The translations under genes and the position numbers were made by a program. Below are positions 11,319 through 22,767 of a DNA stretch of 64,000 bases, in pieces (position 1 is the first letter of the stretch; each line of letters starts with the position of its first letter). The stretch is from Ailanthus altissimus (taxonomy: Eukaryota; Streptophyta; Magnoliopsida; Sapindales; Simaroubaceae): contig OX327709.1 in assembly GCA_946807835.1 (NCBI GenBank), positions 23,685,501-23,749,500 on the forward strand. The letters are read 5' to 3'. The notes under the pieces are model-generated. The model saw nothing but the letters and a program-made list of their open reading frames with translations. It searched no databases and was not told the DNA's origin.

Positions 11319-12428
11319 TAGTCTACAAATTCAAGCCTTCTGCCCTTTGAAAATAAAATTTCAAGCTTTCTACACCAGTAATCCTAATTAATGCTGTTAA
11401 TAAAAAGATCCTAATTAATGCTGAAAATATACTTAAATTTGGTACTTTAAATTGCACATTTAATTATTTATTCCTCTTGTTCAAATCGGCAACTTACATA
11501 ACACGAGATTTTCAATGGATATTGTCTGGAAGCATGATATGTAATTCATGCCTCTCGTGATCATATATATGCCACTGACCATTTTCTTGTTTGCTTCATC
11601 TTTTGCCTTATAATAATGTTTCTTCAAAGTGCATGATTTCTAATCAAATCTTATTCAGTTAATATTTTATCACTTAAAAATATTTGCTAAAGAGATTTGC
11701 CAATCAGTTCCACTAACCCTGAAGAAACCAAATCAAATTTGCACTCTTTTACAAAAAGAGTACCTAAATTCTCATTTATTAATTTCCAAATCTCTCTTCT
11801 CTCTCTCAAGTATATGTACAGTTCATCAACAATGAACATGACAGCAATGAAGTTTGATCATATACAGATTGGGAAAATAGCGATTTGCATATGATGGCTC
11901 ACACGTGATCATCAGTCGACGAAATGGACAGACACAGACCCTTTTGATCACCAATCAATTTTCAATTTGCAATCAATCAAATTTTGATTAGCACTCGTTA
12001 CCTAACATTCACAATTGTGTAGACCCCTTTGTAGTTTTGGATCGAAATTGACTGAACTCAAACCCAATGATCATTAACTCGTTTTGTATTTTATCAAAGA
12101 GCCCACTTCGATCAATCTGAGGTCCCATTTTCCCAGCCTTCCCATAATAACTTTCGGTCGACTCTAACAAAAACCACAAATTTTTTGCGGCAATATTGTA
12201 GGTCTAATCTCCAATGGTTGGTTGCATAATGCACCGCGTAATTTTCATTAATTTCATTTTTAAGATCTTGTGTCACTTAGTGATAATGAATAATTACATT
12301 CTTATTAATAACTAGTAATCACATGTCTTGTATTTTAGTTCATAAAAATTTTAGTGTTGTGAATATTAGTCTTAATACTATTTTGTTTAGGAATAAGCCT
12401 TTGCAGTAATACTAAGTAGTTAAAATTT
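11319..12428. other. Intergenic DNA without visible genes
   Basis: AT-rich sequence. A 65-aa frame at 11697-11894 shows no known motif and lacks support. I see no RNA gene or repeat in this stretch. Confidence 0.5.
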
Positions 12429-13196
12429 TGTTGCCTGCACTCTAAATAAACTCCAAAAAAATATTGAAGACTTCAATCACAAGTAAATAAAAATAATAAA
12501 TAAGAATAAGGACAAGATCATTATAAAGATAAAACAATTACATAATTAAGTTATGTGGTTTGACAATAAATACTTACGTTCATAGAGGATTACGAGATCA
12601 TAACCTCTTTTATAAGTTCATAAAGAATACAAAACACAAAGAACTCTCTCTTAAGAGATTATTAAAAAATACAATGAATAATGTGTTCTCAAAATATCTA
12701 TTAGTGGTTATTTCTTTTATTCAGAACTCAAGCACTACTTGTGACACTCTTTTACACTCAATGCCCAGTACCCTTTTAACTTTATATTCTCTTTCTTATT
12801 AATATTTTTCAATGCTTGATAAATTTTAAAGAATTACAAGAGTTTATATAGTGTTTATAAATTTTTTAAAAATTATATTTTTAGTTGAAACAATAGTTTA
12901 TATATTATAGAAGTTTAAAATTAACTTTAGGATGTAATTATATCCAAAAGGGTAGTTTTCTTAAATAGGAAATATTGCGACGTTTAAACCAACACCGCAG
13001 TGTTCAATGACCAATAATATAGCGTTGAACATACTAGAATTATCGTCACAACATTCATGTGTATTAGGTTCCTTCTTGTGTTTTCGACTTCCTTTTCATA
13101 TTTGGCTTTTGTTTTTGAACTTTGCTAGTCTATTCAACATGTTTTTGAATTTGAATTACCAATACATTTAAATTAGAAAAGAATCCTAATCTAACA
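12429..13196 (-). repeat. Probable solo LTR related to element I (minus strand)
   Basis: Read on the minus strand, it starts TGTTAGATTAGG and shares ordered features with the element I LTR: a CpG-containing block (gttcaacgctatattattgg … gcggtgttgg), then 'tatataaactcttgtaa', then 'gtcaaaccacataacttaat' beside the 'ccaaaccacgtaagtgatta' of element I. No internal region or second LTR is nearby, so it looks like a solo LTR. The boundaries are approximate and no perfect target duplication was found. Confidence 0.55.
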
Positions 13197-13300
13197 AAGA
13201 GAATAGTTGTTCATCGAGCGGATACAGAATGAGATAATAAAAATCCTAGAAAACTTGAATGCGGAAACCTTCGAAAAGAATACCTAACAATGGAACCTAA

Positions 13301-13567
13301 GCTTATTCCCTTTTTGACAAGTATCTTTCTCCTACTGAGAAGACATTTCAACGAGCTAATTACATGGATTGAGTGGATGAGAAATGGACGTGCATGCTTG
13401 CAGAAAGCAAAGGCTCTTGGGGTCTTGGCACCGTTAATGCAAATCTCATTAATGAGATTTTCCCTACATTGTTCTATCAAACAGCAGGAATTGAAAATTC
13501 GAAAGTGAAGGATATACGACACAATAATAGCCAGTTGATGAGTTCCCATATCCACGTGGGTTATTAA
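13301..13567 (+). pseudogene. Unidentified coding remnant with one internal stop
   Basis: The frame at 13301-13567 reads gene-like sequence (AYSLFDKYLSPTEKTFQRAN … DEKWTCMLAESKGSWGLG … NLINEIFPTLFYQTAGIE) interrupted by one TGA near 13365, then ends naturally at 13565-13567. The composition is balanced and unlike the AT-rich flank. Upstream, the frame is closed by a stop at 13298. I do not recognise the family. It may be an exon of a decayed gene or a captured fragment; chance is less likely given residue composition over about 85 codons. Confidence 0.35.
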
Positions 13568-14149
13568 TTATTATTATTATTATTTCAGTTCAGTTTTGAT
13601 ATATTTTAGGGTTTTGTTAAGAGAATGTATGTCGAAGACTTCATGAATGAACACGATGGCTTCTTGGTTGGATCCAACTGGGTATCTTAAATGCATAGTT
13701 AAAATATAGTATATATTATACATATTTCTTTTTACAATAAAATATTATTATGGTTAGATTCGAACTGAGGGAAGATTTGCTTAATGAGAGAAGCTGAGAA
13801 GGGCTCCACTTTGATCATGGGCAAGTCGAAGGAATTAATAATATGGGCCATGTTACAGAACTTTCACAATTTGTATATTTCCTTCAATCTTTTAGAGGTA
13901 GGTTGTCTTTGTTCGATACAGTTTGACTACTATTAACAATGTAGTGATCAAAAAGTTCTATTGAAATGGATTGCCGATTTAATTTTAAGTTTAATAGAAT
14001 GATTGGGTTTGAATTAAATATTATCCTTTTATCAAATTAGCCCACATTCCATTATTTACTTAACAATTATTCAATGTTATACCTATGTGCACAACTGATC
14101 GAATATCCAATTATGAGAACACTTAGTGACAGCATGCTTGTTACAACAC

Positions 14150-14430
14150 TAAACTTCAATTCCCGCTCCCCCTGGGATCGGATTAGGTCCTGCAGTGGGC
14201 TTGGCCTCTGTAACGAATCTAGCCACTTCTCCTAGCTGGTAGCCCCTCTTCTAGGACTTGCTTCCAGCTCTACGAGGATGCCCCCTTACCCATAATGTTA
14301 TATTCCCTTACCTATTCAAAATAGGTCTTTGTTCCGTTAGTGGGGACCCGACCTTGATTCGATCTTCCTACAAGAGTCTGTATTGCGCAACTCCTCAATG
14401 GAATTGGGCTTACCTTATATCATATCATCT
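14150..14430. other. GC-richer patch, possibly organelle-derived DNA
   Basis: This stretch has visibly higher GC content than its surroundings, with sequences such as cccgctccccctgggatcgg and gtggggacccgacc. The minus strand has a short sensible frame (…GEVARFVTEAKPTAGPN…). Composition and texture recall plant mitochondrial DNA, so a nuclear insertion of organelle DNA is possible, but I cannot match it to a specific organelle locus from memory. Confidence 0.25.
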
Positions 14431-16071
14431 CTCTTTCAAAATTGAACATCTTTACATGCATGATATTAGAAATATCTCCACATGAATGCCCGGTTATTGG
14501 CCATTTATTGAATCTTTTTGTGGCAGCAAGAGCAAGTGACAATCCATGAGCAAGAATTGGGTTTCATGATTCAAACCATGTTGTATATACGTATCAATGG
14601 AATTATTGAGGGTGATGTAGGGTATTAGCAATAAGCTAGCTAGCGCACACTGAAAGTGATTGAGCGGCTACCTTGGGTTTGGTCTCAATCAAAAGCGACG
14701 GGATGAGTCAAAACAGTCAATGCTTGCTTGCCTCCAACCTGGCATCTAATTGCGAGCCACAATCATCAAGCAATTCTCTAAAATGGCTGAAATTTCTCCG
14801 AATTCTCTTCACTTATTAATAAGTCTTAACTACTAGTAAGGTCCTTCTTGTCTACTGAATGATCTGTTTGTGAAAAGAGACTATCATGAGAATTATAGCG
14901 GAAGGGAACACAAGGAGAGTAGATATAAAAAGTTATAAAAAAAAAAATTCTGTACCGTATATATTTAGGGTTCCTTTGTATAGTTGTTCCTCACCAAACC
15001 ACAGTAAATAAAATATTTGATTAAAATTAACTGTGTCGTATGCTTATCAAATACATATCTACTTTCAGTTGGTAGCTAGTACTTTTATATATTTTACAGT
15101 CCACACTACCATTATACCAACAAACCCTTAGTTATTAGTCTGCAACTCATTTCGTGTTTTCGTCAATACAAGTAATTTTGGACATTCCGATATTGGCTAG
15201 CATAGCAAAGAATGTTTACTTGAGAAGTTGTAAAAATTGGGAACAAATCCAAATCAATAAACCTGCCATTGTCCTTTTTCTTCTATGATTTGTATTATTA
15301 TGGAATTGCATGATGAGGTAGAAAAAGAACAAAAAGGCTGTCTTGTTACAAGTTGCAAGCCCGATCATTTTCTGCTTCAATTATACCTTGTGTTTGGTAT
15401 CAACATAAAGAACATTGAAGCTGTGAGAATTTTTGGGTTACTATCATATGGTCAATTTGTAGCGGATCATTCCATAAAAGAAATAATAAACAATGCCCTC
15501 GCTTTATTCTTTTGATTTTTAAGATCCCATACTATTATAAATGTCAAAGAGATTGAACAAATCAGTCACATTAAAAATAGTAAGCCAACAGGGTCTTCTT
15601 ATACAACTTTAATTTCTTATCGATCGGCTGAAGTTGTTTCAAGACAAATTTTAGAAAAAAACCCAAAGTAATACAATACCAAATGTGTCAATATCTATAG
15701 CACGAGATGTATACCTAAAGAGAACGAAAGAATAAGAGATATTCCAAACTAAGAAATGACACTTTATTAATTAAAAGAAGTAACATGACAAAAATTAGAG
15801 GCCAAATTAGATAGGGGACATTATAGAGAAATCAATATTGACAAATTTTGTAGGTATCTGGCACCGGTGCTAACTACAAACTCCAAACTCCATCGTTTGT
15901 CCCCAGAAAAGAACCATTTGTAAATTATTTACTTATTTAATTTTGAAATGTTGATTTTTACTGAACAATTATTTAGCATTAAATTCATCTGTACCTCAGG
16001 AGCAAACCTAGACCTTTCGATCTTCCATGTCATTTAAAGAACCAACCCCACTTTTCCCTCTCCACTTTCCG
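14431..16071. other. Intergenic region upstream of WUN1-like gene
   Basis: No supported gene. A 76-aa frame at 15285-15515 has no known motif. The last few hundred bases before 16072 presumably include the promoter of the gene at 16156; no specific operator was recognised apart from its TATA box. Confidence 0.4.
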
Positions 16072-16081
16072 CTATAAAAAG
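16072..16081 (+). promoter_or_regulatory. TATA box of the WUN1-like gene
   Basis: CTATAAAAAGG lies about 83 bp before the start codon at 16156, a canonical plant TATA box leaving a 5' leader of about 50 nt. Confidence 0.7.
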
Positions 16082-16155
16082 GCAATTCCATAAGCAAAAA
16101 GAACAAAGACAACTCAAATTCAATCCAAACATTCATTATACGTAGCAATAAGCAA

Positions 16156-16644
16156 ATGGCAGCAACTGTGGCAGCAGAATCCGATATAAAGTCATCAGAA
16201 ATCCAAAACCAGGCAATTGTTAAAGCACTATACAAAGCATTGGCGAATGGTGATGATCAAACGGAGTCGGTGGCCAATTTCTTGGCAAGTGACCTGGAAT
16301 GGTGGTTCCATGGCCCGCCAAAATGCCAGCACATGATGAGGCTGCTGACGGGGGAGTCGAGCCAGGCGACGACGTCGTTCAGGTTCGAGCCAAGAAGCAT
16401 TGATGTGGTTGGCGATTGTGTGATTGCAGAGGGATGGGAAGGAGCACAAGCTTACTGGGTTCACGTTTGGACAGTGAAAGATGGGTTGATAACCCAGTTC
16501 AGAGAGTACTTTAATACATGGCTCACCGTCAGAGATTTGAGGCCGCCGCGCTGGGAAATTAGCCACGAGAGGAACACGCTGTGGCAGAGCCAGCCAAGGG
16601 ACCTTGCTCGCCGCTCATTGCCTGGCATTTTGCTTACTATTTAG
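16156..16644 (+). CDS. Wound-induced protein 1-like (WUN1/WI12, SnoaL-like fold)
   Basis: A complete single-exon ORF of 162 aa. After a short N-terminal region comes the family signature: ALYKALANGD (about residues 24-33), DLEWWFHGPPKCQHMMRLLTG (about 47-67), FRFEPRSIDVVGDCVIAEGWEG (about 75-97), YWVHVWTVKDGLITQFREYF (about 100-119) and the C-terminal LWQSQPRDLARRSLPGILL (about 143-161). This is the plant WI12 family (WUN1, SAG20-type), which adopts an NTF2/SnoaL-like barrel. Family members rise on wounding, stress or senescence; no enzymatic reaction is established. Length is normal. There is no signal peptide, so it is likely cytosolic. A TATA box is 83 bp upstream. It appears intact. Confidence 0.9.
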   Translation: MAATVAAESDIKSSEIQNQAIVKALYKALANGDDQTESVANFLASDLEWWFHGPPKCQHMMRLLTGESSQATTSFRFEPRSIDVVGDCVIAEGWEGAQAYWVHVWTVKDGLITQFREYFNTWLTVRDLRPPRWEISHERNTLWQSQPRDLARRSLPGILLTI

Positions 16645-17939
16645 GGTCTGGAGTCTGGACCTTGCATGAAAATGAACCTTGGCTACTTTGTCAAATTGTA
16701 AATTTATTATTTGACCGTGTTTTGCATGCAAAATGTAAATTTATTATGTGATTGTGTTTCGCATTGTGGATTCATTATAATTGTTTTTAACGAATTTGTT
16801 ACCTACTGGTGAGCAATTTTTTCTTTGACGGAAGTCTAAATCTTGACGAACTTCCTCAATTGAAGGGTCAGCTAAGAAGAAGTGCCTACTTCATTTGATA
16901 GAAGTTATTTAAAACACAACCATCAATTAAAAGACTTTAGTAGACACAATTTTTATTTTAAAATGAAATACTTATCAAACACCCATTTACTTTCATTCCA
17001 TAATTATTGAGACCAAACGGCTACAATAACGGCGAATCCTTAATTTGGTTAATCTTGTCATGGTCTTATAACCTTTTACTTATAATAGATATAACCAGAA
17101 AAAAGTCTGCAGTTATAAAGCAAGAAGAACTAAAGAGAAAAGAGATTTAATAATTTGTTGATATCCCTCATGCTCAAATCCTTAAATTTTCTGCTAATCT
17201 CACGTGGGATCTGAAACTAGATCTTACACTTGACTGCTATAATAAAGATGTGAAGCACTGAAATTGAAGTTAGCATGAAAATAACTAGATTAGTGATGGT
17301 AATTTGAGGTGACCTAGTGGCTAGGGCCATAGTATTGTTGCAGCATCATAGCCAATAATTGGAGGATATTTCAGGAGCAGCCTCAAAAAGAAATTTTCAG
17401 AACTCTATAAGAGTAACGTTCTTGAAAATCTGGAAATATCATATAATTTTGAACAAGATACTACAGTTGGAAATCAACAAACAGAAAGGCAATTGTTTCA
17501 GTGCAAAGACCGAGCACTTAACGCTTCAAGAAATAAGTGTAGCACGAAGCCGATGAAAGAACGAACATTTTAAAAAGTAATCGTGTTTGAATGTTAAGTG
17601 GATCCAGATCCTAATAGTATATCCAACTCATTTTCACCATAAATTCTTAGTAACTTGGAGATTCAAATGATGTGGACATTCTCATACATATTGAATGGCT
17701 CACCCAATGCATACACACAGCAAAATCTCTAGTGTTAGATCGCATGTGAAAATATAAAAATTTCATCAAATTATGTACACAATAAGGTATCAAGTTCAAG
17801 CATAAAGATAAACAAAAGGAATTCGTAGAAAATATATAAACTATCAATTTCTTCATGGCAAAAAGGCTACAAAGTTATTATCTCTATATTCAAATGTGTC
17901 AATAGGAATCCCTGTTGGTAGTTTATGATCGATACTGTC
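16645..17939. other. Intergenic region between convergent WUN1-like and PLAC8 genes
   Basis: It holds the 3' UTR of the plus-strand WUN1-like gene (a short duplicated motif aaatttattat… at 16698-16715 and 16735-16750) and, next to 17940, the 3' UTR of the minus-strand PLAC8 gene. Frames at 17359-17556 and 17647-17856 show no known motifs. Confidence 0.5.
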
Positions 17940-19652
17940 TCATCTCTGAATTGATGACCGAGCTGGTGGGTTTATAAAATTGTCAGCGTCTTTCAAAGAA
18001 TGCTCTTCCCCCACTTCAGCAAGCTGTCTATTTGGACTATAGTTATCTTTTAAGAATCTGCTTGAACTTGAAGAATTTCCATTTCCAATCCTGGAATGCC
18101 CAGGATTGTTACCAAAGAAAGAAATTGGGTTGGATCTGAACTGAGCTGCTCCATCTTCGCGCGGTAATGGTGACAGTGGGTTGGCCATTTTCATCAGTTG
18201 CTTCCTGAAAAAGTTATCTTCTACAATATCATAATAATCAGCTGTTCTAACTTCCTGAGTAAGAGAGCACCAACAACAGGATAGCCATTGAGCACAATCT
18301 GCAATGGCTGGTTTTCCACAACACGAGTTATTTTCTGGCAAATTGAATCTCTTTCTCATTTGGATCCTCCAGAAGCCACCATAGAGTAATCCGAAAATAC
18401 AAAGCACAACACCAGTTAATCCCAGAACCTCCCTGACAGTCTCATTGTCAATGTTGATGGCAGCCAAGTTGAAGATCCAAAATGGGGCTGTGCAAAAGAG
18501 GAGAAATGTTGCAATATGAACGTACATGTTACCAAAACCAAGTCTTTCCATGTTCCACCCGAAAACACAAAAACTGAAGAAGAGAGAAAGATATGCTATT
18601 GCAACATTTCCCCAGATGTCAAATAATCCACCTCCCCATGGAGGGGCATGCTCAACTCTTCTGTTCTCATTTCTTGATGCAAAGAAGAATCTTTTCTCTA
18701 ATGACAATATCCGGTTGATTGGATGGCCAGTGCCATTCATGAGATTTTGATCCTGAGCTTCTGGGTCAACTTCAGAATCATACTCCTTTCCAAGTGGGCT
18801 AACAATGGAGTACACACCGACAATTGCTGGGGTAGCAATCGCAGTAGAGAGGCAGATACCAACACCTATAGCAGGTCTTTCTGATCTTCTGTAACCCAAA
18901 TTAAGGCCACATAAGGCATACTGAGCAAAGCAATTTACATGGAGCAACACAACCACCACCATCATATTTGCCCATTCATGAGGCTTGTAAGTATCTTTCT
19001 TACAATATATTTTTCTAAGCGTAGAGACATCCTTCAGCTTCCACCTAAACAGAAGCACAAGGTGGTGAAACCGCTTTGGGTGTTGGTATAGACACATAAG
19101 AGTAAACAGAGCATTGATGATTTGATTATTGACCTCAAACCAGGCATTTATCTGAGACTTCTTTGGTAGAACACGATCAAGCATTCCTGTCATTACAAGA
19201 AAAAGAATTGCTCCTGAGACAGCAACACAACTTATCCATAAGAGAAGAACCATGTTAAAAGGATTCTCGATCCATTCTTTGCAAAATTTTCAAATTGATG
19301 GCCAATCAACTTTCTCAGCAAGAATCCCACTGAAACGTTCTTGGAAACCTTGGCTGGTGGATGAGGGTATAGAAAGTGAAATTTCATCTCTTTCCTCGGC
19401 AATCTGTCGAAATTTAGCCGATGGAGAAGCTAAATTGCCATTGGAACCAAATTTCAGTAAGTTCAATCTATGAGGAATAATCGATAACTTGACCTGACAC
19501 ACTATTCCAGGGTTTCCATCACTCAGCAAACCCTTTTGAGACAATGAAATGTGAAGAGAATTTTCACCATTGGCTTTGTGACCATCCATAGACAAATTGG
19601 ATGGCATTTGCTCCGGAAATTCCGGTAGTCCTTTATCACTATTAGAAACCAT
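17940..19652 (-). CDS. PLAC8/DUF2985-family membrane protein gene interrupted by an in-frame TGA
   Basis: The main frame (17940-19253) encodes 437 aa with hydrophobic segments at about 3-24, 43-57, 96-118, 130-152, 214-232, 246-265 and 274-292. It has the plant PLAC8 hallmarks: CVFGWNMERLGFGNMYVH near 229-246, GLLYGGFWRIQMRKRFNLP near 288-306, and a Cys cluster CCGKPAIADC…CCWCSLTQEVRT at 311-337. The same frame continues upstream through 12 sense codons, a TGA at 19290-19292, and 120 more codons to an ATG at 19650-19652 (MVSNSDKGLPEFPEQMPSNL). In relatives, as I recall them, the family continues through this point without a break, so the true product was probably about 570 aa. As it stands, the first frame gives a 120-aa soluble peptide; a downstream ATG at 19253 could give an N-truncated membrane protein. 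PLAC8 proteins of plants are linked to cell size control, cadmium tolerance or calcium influx; the role here is unknown. Either a recent nonsense mutation or a sequence error. Confidence 0.8.
19290..19292 (-). other. In-frame TGA within the PLAC8 gene
   Basis: The plus-strand bases tca read TGA on the minus strand, between …EKVDWPSI and KFCKEWIENPFN. Both sides are in the same frame and read as one protein, there is no nearby GT-AG intron to remove it, and the following bases (AAA TTT) are not a recognised readthrough context. Confidence 0.85.
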
Positions 19653-19987
19653 TTATCTCAGTGATTAAATTTTCTTCAGTTTCTTGAGTTTCAAAAACTC
19701 TTCAAGTTCAAATCCGAAAATCATGATACTGCCCACTAGACTGTGACGAGACCACCACGGGAATCCAGAATGCTAAAGATACTATACTTCATCTTGTTCG
19801 TGCGAGGAAAAATCAAATTCTACTAAATTGATCATTGCCAGTGCTTCAAAAAGTTCTCAAAAGCACAAACAACAAACAGAACATATTAAACGGTAATCTT
19901 AGTTAACAAAACACAAGTCTTAGCTATCCAAAGGCAAAACTAGTCCAACTATCAACCTAGAGATCTTCCTTTACATACTAATTAATT

Positions 19988-19992
19988 ATTGG
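19988..19992. repeat. Target-site duplication of element A (left), ATTGG
   Basis: ATTGG here is repeated at 31335-31339, directly after the end of the split 3' LTR, giving the 5-bp duplication expected for a copia insertion. Confidence 0.75.
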
Positions 19993-20352
19993 TATTGGCT
20001 CACAACAACTTATTCAACTTGTCAACTGTGAGAAACAATGGAGAGATAAGGATTCTTATGATTCTCGGAGCAATAAGGCTAAAAAATCTCAACATTATCT
20101 TAAACCGTGGAGAGACATTGAGAGATATTAGAACTCTAACTGCAACTAGTTCAAACCAAGATAGTGATCCAACAGATAAGGATTAATCAGCACAATAGTA
20201 GGTAGATTTGATAAGATTTCATTATTTTTTTTAAACTCTCTAGCTACTGTATTCATGTTTAAATACATGACTAATGTATCGCTATATGCTGGGTGTGTTC
20301 ACGTTGCTAATAAAAAATTATTACAATTTTCTTTCTTCTTGATTTTTTATTT
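19993..20352 (+). repeat. 5' LTR of element A (360 bp)
   Basis: It starts TATTGGCTCACAACAACTT and ends GATTTTTTATTT, directly before the PBS. The matching 3' LTR starts TATTAGCTCACAAC directly after a purine-rich tract. The ends are not the usual TG…CA. Confidence 0.85.
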
Positions 20353-20364
20353 TGGTATTAAAGC
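20353..20364 (+). other. Primer-binding site of element A
   Basis: tggtattaaagc differs at two positions from the initiator-Met tRNA complement TGGTATCAGAGC and abuts the LTR end with no spacer. Confidence 0.75.
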
Positions 20365-20472
20365 TACTGTGAACACAGAGGCATTCTAGACTCTACTTCC
20401 ACCGATCATTCACAGCTTACAAATCCTATAATATCCTTCTTCCTTAATTATTTTTCACTCTCTTCTTCTACC

Positions 20473-21110
20473 ATGGCTACTCTGTCTCTAAATGTTGGCA
20501 ATTTTGTCACTCTTAGACTCACTCCCACAAACTATCCCCTATGGCGTGAACAAGTCTTAGCACTTGCTGAAAGTCAAGAATTAGTCAGCCATCTCACAAA
20601 TGAAGATTCAGCTCCTACCAAATACACCACACCAAATCCAAACAATACAATAGATACTGAAAGTTTTACTTCACAATTAACAGATGCATATATTGCCTGG
20701 CGAAAGTTTAATCGTCTCCTTTGGGGTTGGATTATCGGAACACTCTCAGAGGAACCTCTTGGACTCGTTGTTGGTCTCGACACAGCTCATGCAGTATAAG
20801 AAGCACTCAAAAATGCATATGCCCAAGTTTCACTAGAACGAGAATTTACACTACGTCGACAGATAACTTATCTTCGAAAGGAAGATGACAAAACCATTAC
20901 AGAACACCTTCATATCTTCAAAAGTTTGTGTGACAGTTTAGCAGCCACTGGGAAACCTATTCCTAACTAAGAAAAAATGTTTTGTCTCCTTACTAATCTT
21001 GGTCCACACTATGAAACCTTCACAACTACCATGTTAAAGCCACCACGTCCTTTATACTCTGAATTGGTTTCTTAACTTTAGAATTTTGATCAAAGGCATA
21101 ACTGTTTTTC
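20473..21110 (+). pseudogene. Decayed gag of element A
   Basis: ATG at 20473 begins MATLSLNVGNFVTLRLTPTN, and then the copia gag features NYPLWREQVLAL and an AYIAWRKFNRLLWGWI segment. TAA stops occur in frame at 20797-20799 and 20968-20970, with clear gag sequence continuing between and after them (RRQITYLRKEDDKTITEHL…), so these are nonsense mutations. Gag-type sequence fades near 21110. Confidence 0.85.
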
Positions 21111-21379
21111 TAGTCATATAAATGTACCAGCTTTACCACACACTCATCAACTAGCATTTTATGGCCAGCAGTAGCATCGCTCCCAACAAACTACTTCAAC
21201 ATATCGTGGAAATCCACAGAAGTTCACATTCAATGGACGTGGATTCTAGGCACAACAACCCAAGGGATCCAATCAAAGTTACAACAATAACAACAATACA
21301 TCTTTTACCAACTCACAACGCCGTCCACCACCACAGATGAGCGTCGCATAACTCCTGTAGAGAGGGACAAATATCGTGA

Positions 21380-22767
21380 TCAGCAGTGTCAATATTATGG
21401 GGTGATGAGTCATATTGATAAGATCTGTTGGTGGGTGCCCAAGAAATCCACTCAGTATAATGAAGTTCCACAAGCACTTGCAGCACTTACCTTAGACAAC
21501 ACCATCGCAAACATAGAATGGACAACAGACACTGGAGCTTTCAATCACATGACAGGTAAGCCAAGTATGTTAAAACCTATTCGTAGTTATTCTGGTAGTG
21601 ACACAATTTTGATTAGTGATGGATCTTCCTTGCCAATTCTTAGAATTGGAGACTCTTGTATAAAATAAAAGAAATATGTCTTACCTCTTCATAATGTTTT
21701 ACTAGTTCCAAATTTAACAAGAAATTTACTCTCAGTAAGCCAATTAACTACTCAATTTCCTATCTACTGTGAATTTTCTAATGTTGATTTTTATGTTAAG
21801 GAACGGGAAACAGGACAACCATGGATAACAGGAAAACGCAGAGGTGATCTTTATGTTTTACCCACCTTGCCGGAACTATATTTTTCTCATCAATTCAAAA
21901 CTGGCACTGCAGAAGTTTGGCATCAACGCTTAGGTTATCCTCAGTCTTCAGCTTTACAGTTACTAAAAACTAAAGGGCTAATTGATGTCGTAGAGGCAAC
22001 AAAATCTCAATATCTTTGTGATAGTTGTCAATTAGGAAAGCTTAGCAGGTTACCTTTTTTAGCTTCTGAACATTCAAGTTCAAGTATTTTTGAAACAATT
22101 CATTGAGATTTATGAGGATCAGCTCCTGTATTATCTATTTCTAAATTCAAATATTATGCTTATTTGGTTGATGACTTTTCTAAATATACATGGATTATTC
22201 CTTTACATCATAAATCTGATTTTTTTTAATGCATATCTAGCATTTGATAAATATGTTGCCAGGCAGTTCAATAAACATGTTAAAATTTTTCACTCGGATG
22301 GAGGCGGTGAGTTCATCAACTCTAAACTTTCATCTCATTTTCGTTCAACATGTATTATTCATCAAGTATCATCTCCATATACTCCTGAGCAAACTGGTAT
22401 GATTGAAAGACGTCATAAAACTGTAAGAGAACTAGGTATGACTATGTTATTTCATTGTGGTGCTCCTTTATTTCTATGGGTAGAAGCTTTTACTGCAGCT
22501 GTTTACCTTATGAATCGACTGCCTTCATTTGCACTTAGTTTTGAAACTCCGTATTTTATGCTGCATGGAGTTCATCCTATTTACTCTTCACTTCGTACCT
22601 TTGGATCTAAATGTTTTCCTTATACTTGGGACACACGACGTAATAAATTTGATCCTAAAATACTTCCTTGTATTTTTGTAGGCTATAGTGAAAATCACAA
22701 AGGATACAAATGCTTTTATCTTTCGAGCAAAATTTTTTTTTATTTCACGACATGTTATTTTTTATGA
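21380..22767 (+). pseudogene. Decayed protease, pre-integrase and integrase of element A
   Basis: Protease: WTTDTGAFNHMTG near 21520 keeps a D-T-G active site. Pre-integrase: VWHQRLGYPQSSALQLLKTK and CDSCQLGKL near 21917-22045 give the H-C-C pattern. Integrase: FHSDGGGEFINSKL and SSPYTPEQTGMIERRHKTV near 22288-22425 contain the second Asp and the Glu of the DDE triad. The region is cut by a frame change near 22090 and a stop near 22107, so the first catalytic Asp lies in a different frame. Confidence 0.85.

Noticed and set aside
15285..15515. 76-aa ORF upstream of the WUN1-like gene
   Set aside because: No recognisable motif, no splice or promoter support, and length within chance for AT-rich DNA.
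18526..18750. 74-aa plus-strand ORF within the PLAC8 region
   Set aside because: Antisense shadow of the PLAC8 coding frame.
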